From: Ustilaginoidea virens
Lineage: Eukaryota > Ascomycota > Sordariomycetes > Hypocreales > Clavicipitaceae
Length of the DNA: 64,000 bases
Reading direction: 5' to 3'
NCBI RefSeq assembly: GCF_000687475.1
Contig: NC_057319.1
Span: 2,108,001-2,172,000, forward strand
Shown here piece after piece: positions 9,720 through 21,289 of the stretch. Under the pieces are notes generated by a model. The model searched no databases and had not been told where the DNA came from. It worked only from the letters and a program-made list of their open reading frames with translations. Both the position numbers and the translations under genes were made by a program. Position 1 is the first letter of the stretch, and every line of letters begins with the position of its first letter.

Positions 9720-12700
9720 AATTAGACCTAGTAGCTGGCGATGGATATATCGCGGCTATAGGTGTTAATAATATCTCGGCTGCAGGTAGTCTATTAGGGG
9801 CCGGCGATAATATCGCGACTATAGGTATTATCGCGGCTGGAGGTGCGGCTGTAGCCGGTATCCTAACTTCTAGCCTGCCGGGGCGGGCCGGGCTTTTAGT
9901 ATAGACAATATCTTCGGTATTATCGGGGTTGTAATTATATAGCTTAATGACTATTAATTGGAATGTGATCGGGCCATAAGGCATTTGCATAATATAGGTC
10001 TTACTATCAAGGCTGACTAGCCGGTATCGCCCGTGCTAGCCACCTTTCTCTTGCTATACCTATATATCGGACTATAGGGGTAGTCGGTAGATAGGCCGTA
10101 TATCTAGGCCGTTCCGTTAGTTAAGGATATCGCGGACCTAATGTCTTATAAGATATTTCCTAGCTTCATTAGTAGCCTTTCGTAATATTAAGGCGCATTA
10201 TAATATTAATAAGCTAGGGGGTGAGTCATCCGTAAGTCGGGGATACACTCTAAAGACTAGTAATATAGGTATTAGGCCATTAGGCCTAGCAGAATTATTA
10301 ACGGCTTTGATAGCTAGCTATAGTTTCTGTTCCTTTATTAATAGATCGCCTACTTTATTACTAACAATAGTATAGGCTTGGCGTAAGGGGGCGTAATATC
10401 TCTCGACCTTATTAATACTGTTATAGGCTTCTATAGGGATTTCATCTATATTGATAGAGAAAAGCCGGGCATTATAGTAGAATTCGGCAGAGGCGAAATT
10501 AAGTCTAGTATTATAAACTATCTAATCCGGCGGGCTAAGGTAAGTATCGATCTAATATTCCTTAAGGGCATTTTAAATATCTCGGGCCTTCTATCTTTAA
10601 GGGTTAAGGAACCTAGCCGCTTAAAAGCTTATTGCGGCATTTATAATATGTAATACCGGCCGATTATTAATATAAAGGATGTTAACGATAATCTTATAGT
10701 TGAATTAGCTAGTATCGTCATCTTTAAGTATAAATTTGAATCGGCTGGGTGCCTTTATATTTATCTAGCATTAATGGCATATATAGGTGATACTCTCGAT
10801 AATATTGCGGTCAATATTATTATAACCAGCCTATTAAAGCAATTTGGTAAGCCTATTAATAGAGGGGTACCCAAATCGATGATAAAGCTAATAGATTTTC
10901 TATAATAAGAGGTAGAAGGCAATAGTATCCGTAGTATTAAGAGTCTACTATAAATATCCCTATTTCCTGATAATTAGAACCTTAATATCTCTTTTAATAA
11001 GCAAATTATTAATATTATCTAGCTTTACGCCTATCCTATCTATATTGGTAATAGAATAAAGAAAGGGGGTGCCGCTATTAAGAACGTAGAAGGGGATATT
11101 GCTAAATATCGTTAGGATATTTAGTATACTAAAAGATATGGCAGAACCTGCTCTAAAATTAATAGTATGCTGCTTATCTATTGACTTAATCGTTAAGGAT
11201 TTCATTAATCTTACTAGGGCTCTTGCTTAACTTATGCCTGCTATAAATAGGCCGGAGGCGTTGGTATCCGGTAGGATTCCGCGGAAGGTATAGTTACTAT
11301 AGCGTTCTTCTTCTAGAAAGGTAGAATTATAGTCTGGTAGTAGTAGTAAAGGCATTCGGAAGGGGTTAATTTATAGGAAGGCATATCGGCATGATTTATC
11401 CTATAGGGCTTATAATATTATAATAGATAAAGAAGGTAATGGTTTTATTTGCGTAGGGGCTAAGAAATACTAAGTGGCTGTAATTTGTAGTGCGATAGCA
11501 TCCTCTATATCCCAATATATAACCCCTGCCATTATAACTTTAATATCCTCAGTAATATTATTAAAATCGGCATTATTAAGGTCTTAATCGGCAGTCCCTT
11601 TATATTCCTATAGGAAAATACGGAATTTCTTATTATTAGGGGCGGTCCAATTGGAGCGGTTCTTTAGCTATCGTGCCTTTGATTCTTATTACTCTTTATC
11701 AGCATAGTTAGATAACTAACATCCTGATTTATTACAAATAAAATAACATCTTTAATAAGGTCTAGCTAGAAGGGCACGATTTTGTTATTGCCGTTAATAC
11801 TACTGCTATAGGCCGAATCGGCGTTAAGTGCGGGATTTACTATATCTACAGTCCGTAAATAGCGCCATATTATTATCAATATTATCAGTATCGTGATATT
11901 ATTATTATTAAAGGAAATAATGCTATTAAGTTGTATAGGTAGTTTCGTAGATAGAAAGGGATCGCTATAGGTCAGCGGCAAGGCCTTCGAATATAGGAGC
12001 ATAACGATATAGGGCCTGGCTATACTTAAGGGTATCCCTTATAGTATTAAGAACTTATCGGTGAAGCTTTATATTAACTATAAAGGGGGGAAAAAGACTA
12101 TAGTATAGGTATTGAAGTTCCTTTAATAGGATATTAAGGCATTCTAGCTTTAACTTATTAGGATGTTTTGCGATAGTTGATTGGAGTATTATTCTATTCT
12201 AATAGTGTAAATAGAATTACTTTATACTCTTATTTTTGAAATAGCTTTTAACTTTATAGATTATATCGTTAAAAGTAAGGGTATTGCGAATATATTTAAT
12301 ATTATTAAAGTAATAAGTCTTAGTATTGCCGATAAGTATGATTTAGAAGGCTTTAGCGAATGCATTATTAGGTAGTCTTAAGAGGCGGCATTTACTTTTA
12401 AAGGATATAACCTTTGGTATAAGGAAATCATCTATTTTGCCGCTATATCTATCCTCTATACAATAGCTACGTAAGAGGTTAGATATCTTCTTTAATATAT
12501 TATTAAACCCGGTTCGGGAATAATCTTCTTAGTTAAACCCGGCCTCTGTATAGGCTTTTCAGGTATAATTTTCCGGAGGGTATTCTGGAATAGCTTATCG
12601 GTAGCCTTACGGTAGGCTGGTGGGATCTCTAGCGGGGTTATCCTATAACCCGGGTCGTGCTAGATTTATTAGTATTCCTATTAAAACTATCTATTTATCG

Positions 12701-13860
12701 GCCTAAGTAGGCCGATATTAGCGGGAAGGGCCGGGTGCTATGCCTATTTTTAGCATTATCGGATAAGGCGTTGGGGCCTATAGGCCGCGATACCGCGATT
12801 TATAATATCTAGTATTAGGGGCGGTATTAGCTTAAAGGGTATTATTATTAGGGTCCTCTATTAAAGGAAGCATATTATCGGGGCCTATAACCCGACCTCT
12901 ATTAGGTATATTATAACCTTGAGGGGCATTAAGATAGCCGCCTCGGCTAGGGGTATAATCCCTAGGTTAATATATTTGATCGGGTCGGTCTTATAGGCTA
13001 TAATTATCGGCCGTTATATATTATTATTAATAATAGGAGCTCTCCCCTATTTCGAATAGCGGCCTATTATAAATAAGCATCTTCCCTTTAGGTTATTAGG
13101 ACCAGCCCTTTTTTTCATTAATAAAGGCAGGGGTAAGGGCATAAGGCTTTTTCGATATAGAGGGGGGGATAATAGGAGGTTGCTATAATTATAATCGTAC
13201 TATTAGTATTGCGAAGTCCCTTAGCGTTAATAGGGCTTATAAGTGCCGTAGCAAAAGCTTTAGCAAGGGTATTCACACAACCATTATGAGTACTCGTGAT
13301 AATAATGATTATCGTAATAGGGGCCTTATGCGTGTATATGAGGGCGTATTTTGAAGCCTTTACATCTCTTACTTAGTATTACCGATAGGTAGTAAGGCTT
13401 CCCTAGTAGGGTTAAGCCGGGATAGGAATACACTGCGAGCAAATTACCGGGTTACTTCCTCTTAAGGCTATTATAGATTCTATTATTGTTGAAGGCATTC
13501 AAATAGGGTTGGTATTATTAGTGAACCCGATGCTCTAATATATACGCCGCATTCCCATAATGTTGAACGGAACTACCGTAAAACCTGAACGTTAATGCAG
13601 CGGAATAGGGCTTTATTCCACTCGCTATAATCTTCATAGAATTATTCCCAAAGGTCATTATCTAGGTAGGTGTTTTCCTCATAGGTATCTATAAGAAATG
13701 CGATACGGTTGTATAGCTATATATTCGTGGCATTATTAGAGTCGATAGGCTCTATAGCATTAATCTAATTATCGTTAAAGAGTAAGGCAAACTATTATAT
13801 CCTCTTAGGTAGCTCTCGTATTTATTATGATGATAATAATGAGGCTATAGTATTAAGATA
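9720..13860 (-). pseudogene. copia-3a gag-pol (gag, protease, integrase), decayed
   Basis: Gag lies at about 13860-11700, judged by alignment with copia-3b. The protease region near 11250-11330 reads ILPDTNASG, where DTGA is expected, at 11251-11268. It is followed at about 11030-11075 by TPFLYSITNIDRIGV, the conserved fungal copia block usually seen as TPFLLCLADMDRLGV. The integrase C-terminal half is at 10200-10500, with IPIEAYNSINKVERYYAPLR, the fungal copia form of the segment that bears the catalytic Glu, and then KAVNNSARPNGLIPILLVF. No RT is present in this part. In-frame stops are TAA/TAG. The open frames at 10960-11205 and 11766-12002 are fragments of this polyprotein. Confidence 0.75.
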
Positions 13861-14229
13861 AGGGTTTAAAGAGAGGGGGGGGGATATATTGCAAAGAGTG
13901 TAAGATTCACTCTTATAAGGAGTATAAGATTTAAAAGGGGCTTTTAACCGTAATAGTAAAAAAAAGAAAGGGGTAGAATAAAAAGAGATTATAAATTGTT
14001 CTTCTTAGATACTAAGGGTATCTTTAAAGATTGTAATATTTAGCGTAAGTTTCTTCCTCGTGATAGACGAGGGGAAAGAGAGGTTATAAATCGTTCTCCC
14101 TTTAGTTAGCACAGCTAAGAAAGCTCAACTGCCTCTTTAAAATCAATATCTTACTAATCTATAATGCACCGTTCTTTTCGGGATATAATTATCCTATAAG
14201 TGGTAGTTATTACCACTAATCAGTATTAA

Positions 14230-14565
14230 TATAAACTCGGGGTACCCAGTTGTACATAGGGTCGCGCGCGTGGTATCGTGTACCGTGAGGTTACCGGTTA
14301 AAGGTATAATTACTTTTTTGATTATGACTGACTAACTAAGAAGAAAGAAAGGAAGCAAAAGAGGGTAATTATACGATGTGGCCTTTTGTGCGTGCTGTGG
14401 TCACGTGCATCGGCGCAGTCGGGCCGGGCTGCCCGTGTGCTCTACTGGGCTCAGGGGTAAAGGGGCAAAAGTGGCCATATCATGCGTAACGGGTGTGCGC
14501 GGCATATTCGTCGCAATGTGCCCAATTGGTGCCCAATTGGGCACCTTGCGACAGCGATTCTGACA
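14230..14565 (-). repeat. 5' LTR of copia-3a (LTR family C)
   Basis: About 330 bp, nearly identical to 16985-17315. The GC-rich part 14370-14560 keeps many CpG and TpG sites. The left limit is where similarity between the two copies ends and is uncertain by tens of bases. Near the right end the palindrome seen intact in copia-3b carries an extra 11-bp duplication (14510-14552). Confidence 0.65.
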
Positions 14566-16449
14566 CTTAGGAGTATCCCTTATAGCGTTAAGCATTTGCT
14601 GATAAAGCTCTATATTAGCTATAAAGGGGGGGAAAAAACTGCAATATAGGCGTTAAAGCTCTTCTAGTAGGATATTAAAGCATTTAAGCTTCGATTTATC
14701 GGGATATTTCGCAATAGTTAATTAAAGTATTATTCTATTCTAATAGTATAAATAGAATTATTCCATACTTTTATTTTCGAAATAGCTCTTAACTTTGCGT
14801 ACTATATTATTAAAAGTAAGGGTATTATAAATGCACTCGATATTATTAAAGTAATATATCTTAGTATCGCCGATTAGTATAATTTAAAAGGCTCTAGCGA
14901 AAGTATAATTAGGTAGTCTTAAAAGGCGGTACTTACTCTTAAAAGATACTACCTTTAGTATAAGGAAGTTATCTATTTTGCTATTATATCTATCCTTTAT
15001 ACGATAGCTATATAAGAAGTCAAATATCTTCTTCAAAATATCATTAAACCCAGCCTTTGCGTAGGCTCTTTAGGTATAATCTTCTTAGTGGTATTATTAT
15101 TCCGGAGGGTATTCTAGAACGGCTTATCGGTTGTTGCCTTATAGGAGGAAGTTAGTAGGGGCTTTATTTCCTCCCGTTAAGACGGTCTATTTATCGGCCT
15201 AGGTAGGCTAATAGTGCTAAGAGGGGTCTGGTGCTATGCCTATTTTTAGCATTATTGGGTAAGGCATTAGAGCTAGTAGTTAAGGCATTTGTGCCTATAG
15301 GTTATAGCTGCGATACTATAATTCGTGATATTTAGTATCCGGGGCAGCTGTTTTATCAATATTAGGGGCTTGCCTAGTGCCGCTAGTAACGGTATATCGG
15401 GGAATATTAATATTGGCGACCTCTAAAGTATCGCTATCGGGTCCTTCTATTAAGGGAAGTATATTATCGGGGCCTATAACCTAACTTCTGACCCTTATGA
15501 GCATACTATGGTTTTAAGGGGCATTAAGATAGCTGCCTCGGCTAGCCCGGCTAGGAGTAGAATCCTTAGGGCGATATATTTAGTCGGTCGGGTTATAATT
15601 ATCGGCCGTTATATGCTATTATTATTATCGGGAGCTTTCCCCTATCTTAAATAGCAGCCTATAAATAGGCGCTTTCCCTTTTTATTATAGTGGTCGGCCT
15701 CTTTCTTCTTCGGTAGGAATAGGGGCCTTTTTTAATATAAATAAAAGGATAAGGGGTTGTTATGCCGTTAGTATTATAAAGTCCCTAGGGGTCGAAGGGG
15801 CTTATAAAGGTCTTCATAAGAGTACTCGCGAGGGTGTTTATAAGTGTAATTGCGAGGGGATTCATAAGGGTATCCTTAAGGGTATCTATAAGGGTATTCG
15901 AATAATTATAGTAGGGAGTGAATTCCTTAAGCTTATAATAGAGGGGGCATTCTGGTTTATTTATATCTCCCGTTCGGTATAAGCAATAGGGACTAATTAT
16001 TCCCTATCTAGATTTAACCGGGATATAAAGGTCTTATATATAAATTAGAGGTCTATCTCTTCTTAAGGCTATTTAGGCATATCTTCTTATTAGAGGCAGT
16101 AGATAAGGGTCTTAACTACTAAAGAGCCTATAGTCCTAATATATACTTTACATTCCTATAGGGTTATTCGTAATTCCCATAGGAGCTATTTATTGATACA
16201 GTTAAATAGGTCTTTAGTCTACTTATTACAATTATAGCGGAATTATTCCTATAAATTATCATCAATCTTATCGCCTATTAAATAGTTATAGATAAGGTAG
16301 GCGATACGATTATATAACTATTCGTCTATAGTATTTATAGGGTCAATTTATTCTATTGAATTGGCCTAATCCTCTGTGATGACCTTAGCGTAAGGCCTAA
16401 GCTTCTTGGGTAATAATGCCTCTATTGTAATATTAATAGGAGTAGGCAT
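14566..16449 (-). pseudogene. copia-3b gag, decayed
   Basis: The ATG at 16449 opens MPTPINITIEALLPKKLRPY, then continues through many TAA/TAG codons (no TGA in the stretch I translated). It is a coherent Gag-like frame rich in charged and aromatic residues. It ends at the copia-3a insertion. It cannot make a full protein as it stands. Confidence 0.65.
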
Positions 16450-16458
16450 ATATATTAG

Positions 16459-16562
16459 AGAGAGAGAGAGCATTTAGCATAGGTATTAGAAGGAAGTAAT
16501 TAATAAAAGAAAGAAGGAAGTAATTAATAAAAAAAAGGAAGGAAGGAAGTAAGGAAGGAAGT
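16459..16562. repeat. Purine-rich microsatellite
   Basis: An AG run (about 16459-16472) is followed by GGAAGTAATTAATAAAA and GGAAGGAAGTAAG repeats to about 16562. It lies in the copia-3b leader just upstream of gag. Confidence 0.75.
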
Positions 16563-16984
16563 AATAGTCGGGCAGGATATTATAGGCATTCCGGTTGCTT
16601 ATTTGACTGTTAAATATAACAGTAAATAGGTTCTTTACCGTTATAAGGCTCTGAGTCGCTTGCATAAGAGCCTATATTTGGCCTACTAATTGCATCACGA
16701 TAGATTTAGCGCTACATATATCCTAGCACAACCAAAAATATTGTAATATTTAGCTATCGTCACTGGCTAGTATATTATTAGTGTGATATTTGGCAATTAT
16801 TCCTTGTGATAGACGAATAGGGAAGGTTAGATATAATTAGTTTATCCCTTAGTTCGTGATATCCGTAGCCGTTCCTCTGAATAAGCTAGATCATATTCCT
16901 TATTAGCACGATTTTATTAAATTGTCTCTTCTTGCTAGTCCTAGCTAATCTATAAAGTGAACTTCAACTTCACTGATTAGTATT

Positions 16985-17315
16985 AGTATCACATTAAGGG
17001 GTACCCAGTTGTACGTAGGGTTGCGCGTATGGTATTATGTACCGTGGGGTCACAGGTTAAAGGTATAATTACTTTTTTGATTATGACTAACTAACTAAGA
17101 GGGAAGAAAAGAAGCAAAAGAGGGTAATTACACAATATAGCCTTTTTGTGCGTGTGCTGTTGTTACGTGTATCGGCGCAGTCGGGCCGGGCTGCCCGCGT
17201 GCCCTACCGGGCTCAGGGGTAAAGGGGCAAAAGTGGCCATATCGTGCGCAGCAGTGTGCGCGGCATATCCGTCGCAATGTGCCCAATTGGGCACATTGCG
17301 ACAGCGATTCCGACA
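16985..17315 (-). repeat. 5' LTR of copia-3b (LTR family C)
   Basis: On the minus strand it begins TGTCGGAATCGC at 17315. It is highly similar to 14230-14565 from GGGGTACCCAGTTGTAC onward. It contains a perfect 32-bp palindrome (17271-17302). Short frames at 17128-17316 and 17163-17399 overlap it and are not supported as genes. Confidence 0.65.
17271..17302. repeat. Perfect 32-bp palindrome near the LTR C end
   Basis: The left half is GTCGCAATGTGCCCAA and the right half is its exact reverse complement, with no spacer. It lies 14 bp inside the LTR end. In copia-3a the same site (14510-14552) has GTGCCCAATTG duplicated and one substitution, so the symmetry is broken there. Confidence 0.9.
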
Positions 17316-17498
17316 ATAGGCACCGATATTCATATTATAAAGGCAAAGTCGTTTTAGCCCTTTCGGGGAACTAAAGTAGCTAGCGTAATAGACTGGCATA
17401 TAGCCTACTAGACCTTATAGTACTCGTTTTTGTCTACCTACTAAGGTTAGCTATAAAGTTAAGAGATACTAATAAGCCGCTATACTTACTTCCTGTTC
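17316..17498. other. Unassigned stretch between copia-3b and the tandem unit
   Basis: A TA-rich flank with no recognised coding or repeat content. If copia-3b inserted here, the right target duplication would be ATAGG (17316-17320). Confidence 0.4.
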
Positions 17499-18800
17499 AG
17501 GATTCGGGCTATGCCCGTATCATGCTAAGGGCAAGCTCAAGTATGCACGCAGCATAGTGCTAAGGGGATATAGGTGTCAATTGTACCAAGTATCGTAACT
17601 TGGTATAATACGTACTCTTTTAGCCGTATGGTTAAGAGGTTAGGTTTTTACCTGGCGATGTGCGTAGACACCTTCTTAGAGCCCTTTAGGCTACTTCGTT
17701 ACATTTGTACCAAGTTACCCAAGGTCACAGGTTCGAATCCTATATGTGGTGCGTATAGCGGGCTCTTCATTTGGGCTTACAGAGGATATGCTACTAGCCT
17801 TTAGGAAGTGCGTGGTATTATATGGCCGGCTGCGGAGAGGGGAGCTATATCAAGGATTCGGGCTACGCCCGTATCATACTAAGGGCAAGCTCAAGTATGC
17901 GCGCAGCATAGTGCCAAGGGGATATAAGTGTCAATTGTACCAAGTATGGTAACTTGGTACAATACGTACTATTGCAATTCTAAAGGTCACTATAAAAGCA
18001 AAGCCTTACTACCTAGCTATATGGCACAAGACTGTCTGCGACCTGTGACTTAATCTTAGTATAAATACTAGATTCTTCACTAAGTCCTAAGACTATATAA
18101 GTGCTATAAAGCAAGGCAAGTGTAAAGGCAAGGTAAATATAAGATAACCAGAATAACGTAGGAAAGGTAGGAGTTAAGAGGCATATAGTGCATTAACAGG
18201 TTTGATTGTGTTGCCCTTTAACTATCTAGAAAGAAGGGGAAAGCTATTCTATATATACACGAAGGAGGGGTGGGCCTAGGCATCCAAGGTAGCCAGTAAA
18301 AAAGCTCCCTGTAATGCTCGCTATGCCACGTATATGATACGTCAGCAGCCCCACTATATCCGGCCTTTCCAACCACCCTAACCACTGCACTAGTAATTAG
18401 TCACCGCACTAGTAACTAACTACCACGCTAGTGACTAACTACTATACTAGTGGACTAGCCACCACACTAGTAGACTAGCCACCATGCTAGTAGGCCGCCA
18501 CCACGCTAGTAGGCCACTACCCTAATTTAGCAATGCAACACCTTTTTAACAAGGCCTACCTTAAGGCCTACCTTACTTAATATACAGTAAATAATCTACT
18601 GAAAATCCTTAAGGTAAAAGGCAAGGGCCTGGGTTGGTAAGACTACCGTAAGTCAAAAAGGCGGTAGGAAGGCCAGCAGCCTAGTAGGCTACTATAGGAT
18701 TTTAACACGTACTCTTTTGGCCGTATGGTTAAGAGGTTAGGTTTTTACCTGGCGATGTGCGCAGACACCCGCTTAGGGCCCTTTAGGCCACTTCGTTACA
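17499..18800. repeat. Tandem unit (two copies, 354 bp apart) with tRNA-promoter-like boxes
   Basis: A 205-bp block occurs at 17499-17703 and again at 17853-17969 plus 18713-18800, the second copy being split by a solo LTR. Each block contains CGGGCTA(T/C)GCCCG, a hairpin with stem TTGTACCAAGT (17573-17600 and 17937-17962 region), and an A-box-like (T/G)AGCCGTATGG or TGGCCGTATGG. Only the first is followed by a perfect B box, GGTTCGAATCC (17730-17740), about 100 nt after the A box. The sequence is not a convincing tRNA, because the acceptor stem does not pair. It could be a degenerate tRNA-derived SINE or a tRNA-containing fragment. Confidence 0.6.
17970..18707 (-). repeat. Solo LTR, family A (738 bp), with 5-bp target duplication CGTAC
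   Basis: It reads TATTGCAATTC...TTTTAACA on the plus strand, so its element orientation is minus. It is flanked by CGTAC at 17965-17969 and 18708-18712. The uninterrupted target survives in the neighbouring tandem copy (ATACGTACTCTTTT at about 17609), which proves the insertion. No internal element sequence is present, so it is a product of LTR-LTR recombination. Confidence 0.93.
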
Positions 18801-19086
18801 CTTCCTACCCGTAAGCGAAGGCCTTCTACAATACTTCTGCTTTAAAGCATAAGCGAAACAGACACCCCTAAGTCCTACCTACTATTAGCAAAAGGCAGAT
18901 AATAATTAAAAAGAACCTCTCACCCTATTAGTTATAATAATAAGTGGCTATATTAGCACTACGGCGCACGTAAGGACAATATAGCTATTTTCAGGCTAAA
19001 CTAAGACCTAACTCTAGAATATTCTGCATCTCGAATAATAAAGGGCACATAAAAGCTATAATAGCGCAATCGAGGCAGAGCTATAT
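18801..19086. other. Unassigned TA-rich stretch
   Basis: I see no coding region, RNA gene or known repeat in it. It ends with TATAT, the target duplication of the split LTR that starts at 19087. Confidence 0.4.
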
Positions 19087-19656
19087 TGTTAAAATCCTAT
19101 AGTAGCCTACTAGGCTGCTGGCCTAATGCCCTACTGGTCTACTAACCTTCTGACCTTTATACCGTCTCTTAGACTTACAGTGGTCTTACCAACCCAGGCC
19201 CTTGCCTTTTACCTTAAGGATTTTCAGTGGATTATTTACTGTATATCAAGTAAGGTAGGCCTTAAGGTAGGCCTTATTAAAAAGGTGTAGCATTGCTAAA
19301 TTAGCGTGGTAGATCTACTAGTGTGGTGACTAGTCTACTAGCGTGGTGACTAGTTACTAGTGCGGTGACTAGTTACTAGTGCAGTGGTTAGGGTAGTTGA
19401 AAAGGCTTAATATAGTGGGGCTGCTGACGTATTGTATACGTGGCAGTGAGCATTACGGGGAGCTTTCTTACTAGCTACCTTAAATGCCTGGAGCCCACCC
19501 CTTCTTTATATATATATAGGATAGCTTTCCCCCTTCTTTCTAGATAGTAAAAGGGCAGTATAATCGAGTCTGTTAATGCACTATATGCCTCTTAACTTCT
19601 TACCTTCCCTATGTTTTCTAGTTATCTTATATTTGCCTTGCCTTTATACTTATCTT
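19087..19656 (+). repeat. LTR family A, left part of a copy split by gypsy-2
   Basis: It begins TGTTAAAATCC on the plus strand and runs collinearly with the reverse complement of 3007-3779, stopping inside the sequence CCTTTATACTTATCTT. The missing end is at 54484-54630. The outer duplication is TATAT at 19082-19086 and 54631-54635. Its minisatellite has fewer units than the copy at 3007-3779. Confidence 0.9.
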
Positions 19657-19908
19657 ATAAAGGACTGGCCCTAGGGCTACTGCAAATAGGCGTCGAATAA
19701 ATATATTAAATAGACTAAGGAGGAAGGAGAGAGGACCCGAATAAGGGCCTCTCGATAGTCTATTTAACCATACGTTAGTACGGGTCGAGGTCCTAGTATA
19801 ATCCCGTAACCCTATACTGCTAACTTATATAACCCTACCTAGGCTAGGCATAAGTATAGCCCGAGTCCTAGCCATATTATAGCGCAAGCGTAGCCCGAGC
19901 CTATAATA
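19657..19908 (-). repeat. 3' LTR of gypsy-2 (LTR family G)
   Basis: It starts ATAAAGGACTGG on the plus strand and ends CGAGCC followed by TATAATA, where the 5' LTR has CGTGACA. The differences are all RIP-type. It contains GGGC-spacer-GCCC palindromes. Confidence 0.88.
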
Positions 19909-20339
19909 TACCCCTCTCTTCTGTCTCGCAATCGAATTAATTATATTCTAAAACCCGCTTATCCTCTATATAGGCCCAATTAGGTCGCTTAGGTTATTAT
20001 CGCGATAACCTTAAGTCTATTCATCGGGTCCGGTTTATATAAATAGGGGATATCGTAAAATATTAATTCGGAAAAGTAATATAGTAGAAACGTATAAAAG
20101 GCCGGTATTATATCGCTAATTGGAAGCTATTTGTAATAGCTATTAGTATTATAAAAAATTTTTTGCTAGCTATTGGTAGGTAATCCCCCTAAGTAAAAAT
20201 ATATTTTTTCTCGTACCCTTTTTATTACCTTTTTTCTTCCCTTCCTCTTCCTTTTTCTAGCCAATTTAATTATTATTAGTATCCTACCGTAAGTATTATC
20301 CCCCCTACCTAGGGTTATAATAAATACTAATATTAATAG

Positions 20340-20580
20340 TATCACGGGCTCGGGCTACGCCCGCGCCACAATGTGGCTAGGACTCAGGCTGCGCCCGCGA
20401 CTAGCCTCAGGAGTATCGGCATAGGGTTATAAGGGCTCGCTAAAGACTCGGCCCGTGCTATATATAGGCATAAATAGGCTACTTAGAGGCCCCTATTCGG
20501 GCCCTCTCTCTTTCCTCCTTAGTCTATTTAATATATTCATTCGATGCCTATTCGCAGTAGCCTTAGGGCTAGTCCTTTAC
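20340..20580 (+). repeat. 5' LTR of gypsy-1 (LTR family G)
   Basis: It begins TATCACGGGCTCGGGC (TGTCACGGGC in the least decayed copy) and ends AGTCCTTTAC. It is similar in full to 40437-40677 and, inverted, to both gypsy-2 LTRs. Confidence 0.9.
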
Positions 20581-20623
20581 TTTTAAATAGACTCTCTTAG
20601 CCTTACTATTATAACCTCATATT

Positions 20624-21166
20624 ATGGAGCTAATGATGCAGGCTATATAAGATATCGAGATAAATATACCTGGGGAACCGAGTGGAGAGAACCTAAAGCC
20701 ATAATACCCCCGATATAATATATATACCCGAGTGGAGCAGCTTGCAGTAGGATTATAGTAGATAGAGGCGTAAATACAGATTAACGCGTAGCACCTTACT
20801 GCTATTACCGCTTTACTATAGACCTTTCTTACGAACTAGTTAAATAGCTCCTAAAATACCACCTAACCGGCTCCGGTTGTATAATAGAATGCCCCCCTCC
20901 CTACTGCTTAAGATACCTAGCTAAAGCGTAAGCCGATCCTGATGGGGGACCCCTTTAATAGCAAAAAGGCTATATTTATAGCCTAGCGGACCTTTATATA
21001 ATATAAGCTTAAGGTCGATAGGGAGTTTATTAGAGATAAGAAAACCTAATAGATATTTATCTTTTAGAACTTTTTATTTATAATCTAATTATAAGTCGCA
21101 GCCTTCTTTAAGAACGGTATAGCTTACGATTATAATATAATAAGGTTTTTTAAATACCTCTAACGT
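20624..21166 (+). pseudogene. gypsy-1 gag, 5' part, cut by LINE-1
   Basis: The ATG at 20624 opens a frame that reads MELMMQAI and continues through about 20 TAA/TAG stops and no TGA. That is the pattern expected when Gln and Trp codons are hit by RIP. The late part (KLKVDREFIRDKKT region) resembles the Gag of fungal chromoviruses. The frame continues after the LINE from 34174. Confidence 0.75.
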
Positions 21167-21289
21167 AAAAAAAAACTTTCGCGATTTCGCCCGCACCCAG
21201 GTAGCGGCACGGAACCGCCTCTAAAATCAATTCTAATATTCCCAATCGCTTTTTCTCGTCCGTTTACCCCCCTCACCTATAGCGCATCG

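Larger units (their letters stand above)
9667..14565 (-). mobile_element. Ty1/copia retrotransposon copia-3a, 5' part interrupted by copia-2
   Basis: A different copia family. The right end is an LTR starting (minus strand) TGTCAGAATCGC at 14565. Leader, gag, protease and integrase follow leftwards, and the copia-2 LTR interrupts it at 9667 before the RT. Immediately right of 14565 the sequence continues with internal gag-pol sequence of copia-3b. That sequence is homologous to copia-3a itself at about 12022, so copia-3a sits inside another copy of its own family. Confidence 0.78.
14566..17315 (-). mobile_element. Ty1/copia retrotransposon copia-3b, 5' part interrupted by copia-3a
   Basis: Right to left: LTR (16985-17315), a leader of about 0.5 kb, and gag from 16449, cut by copia-3a at 14566. 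It belongs to the same family as copia-3a. 14566-15110 aligns with about 12022-12560 in copia-3a, with many C/T and G/A differences. The remainder must lie left of the window if the nesting is as inferred. Confidence 0.75.

Noticed and set aside
17615..17751. Possible tRNA gene with A and B boxes
   Set aside because: The boxes are about 100 nt apart, the putative acceptor ends do not pair and the T stem has a mismatch. Kept only as a tRNA-like repeat.
17574..17952. Two small plus-strand frames in the tandem unit
   Set aside because: They overlap hairpins and promoter-like boxes, are not conserved between the two tandem copies and show no domain.
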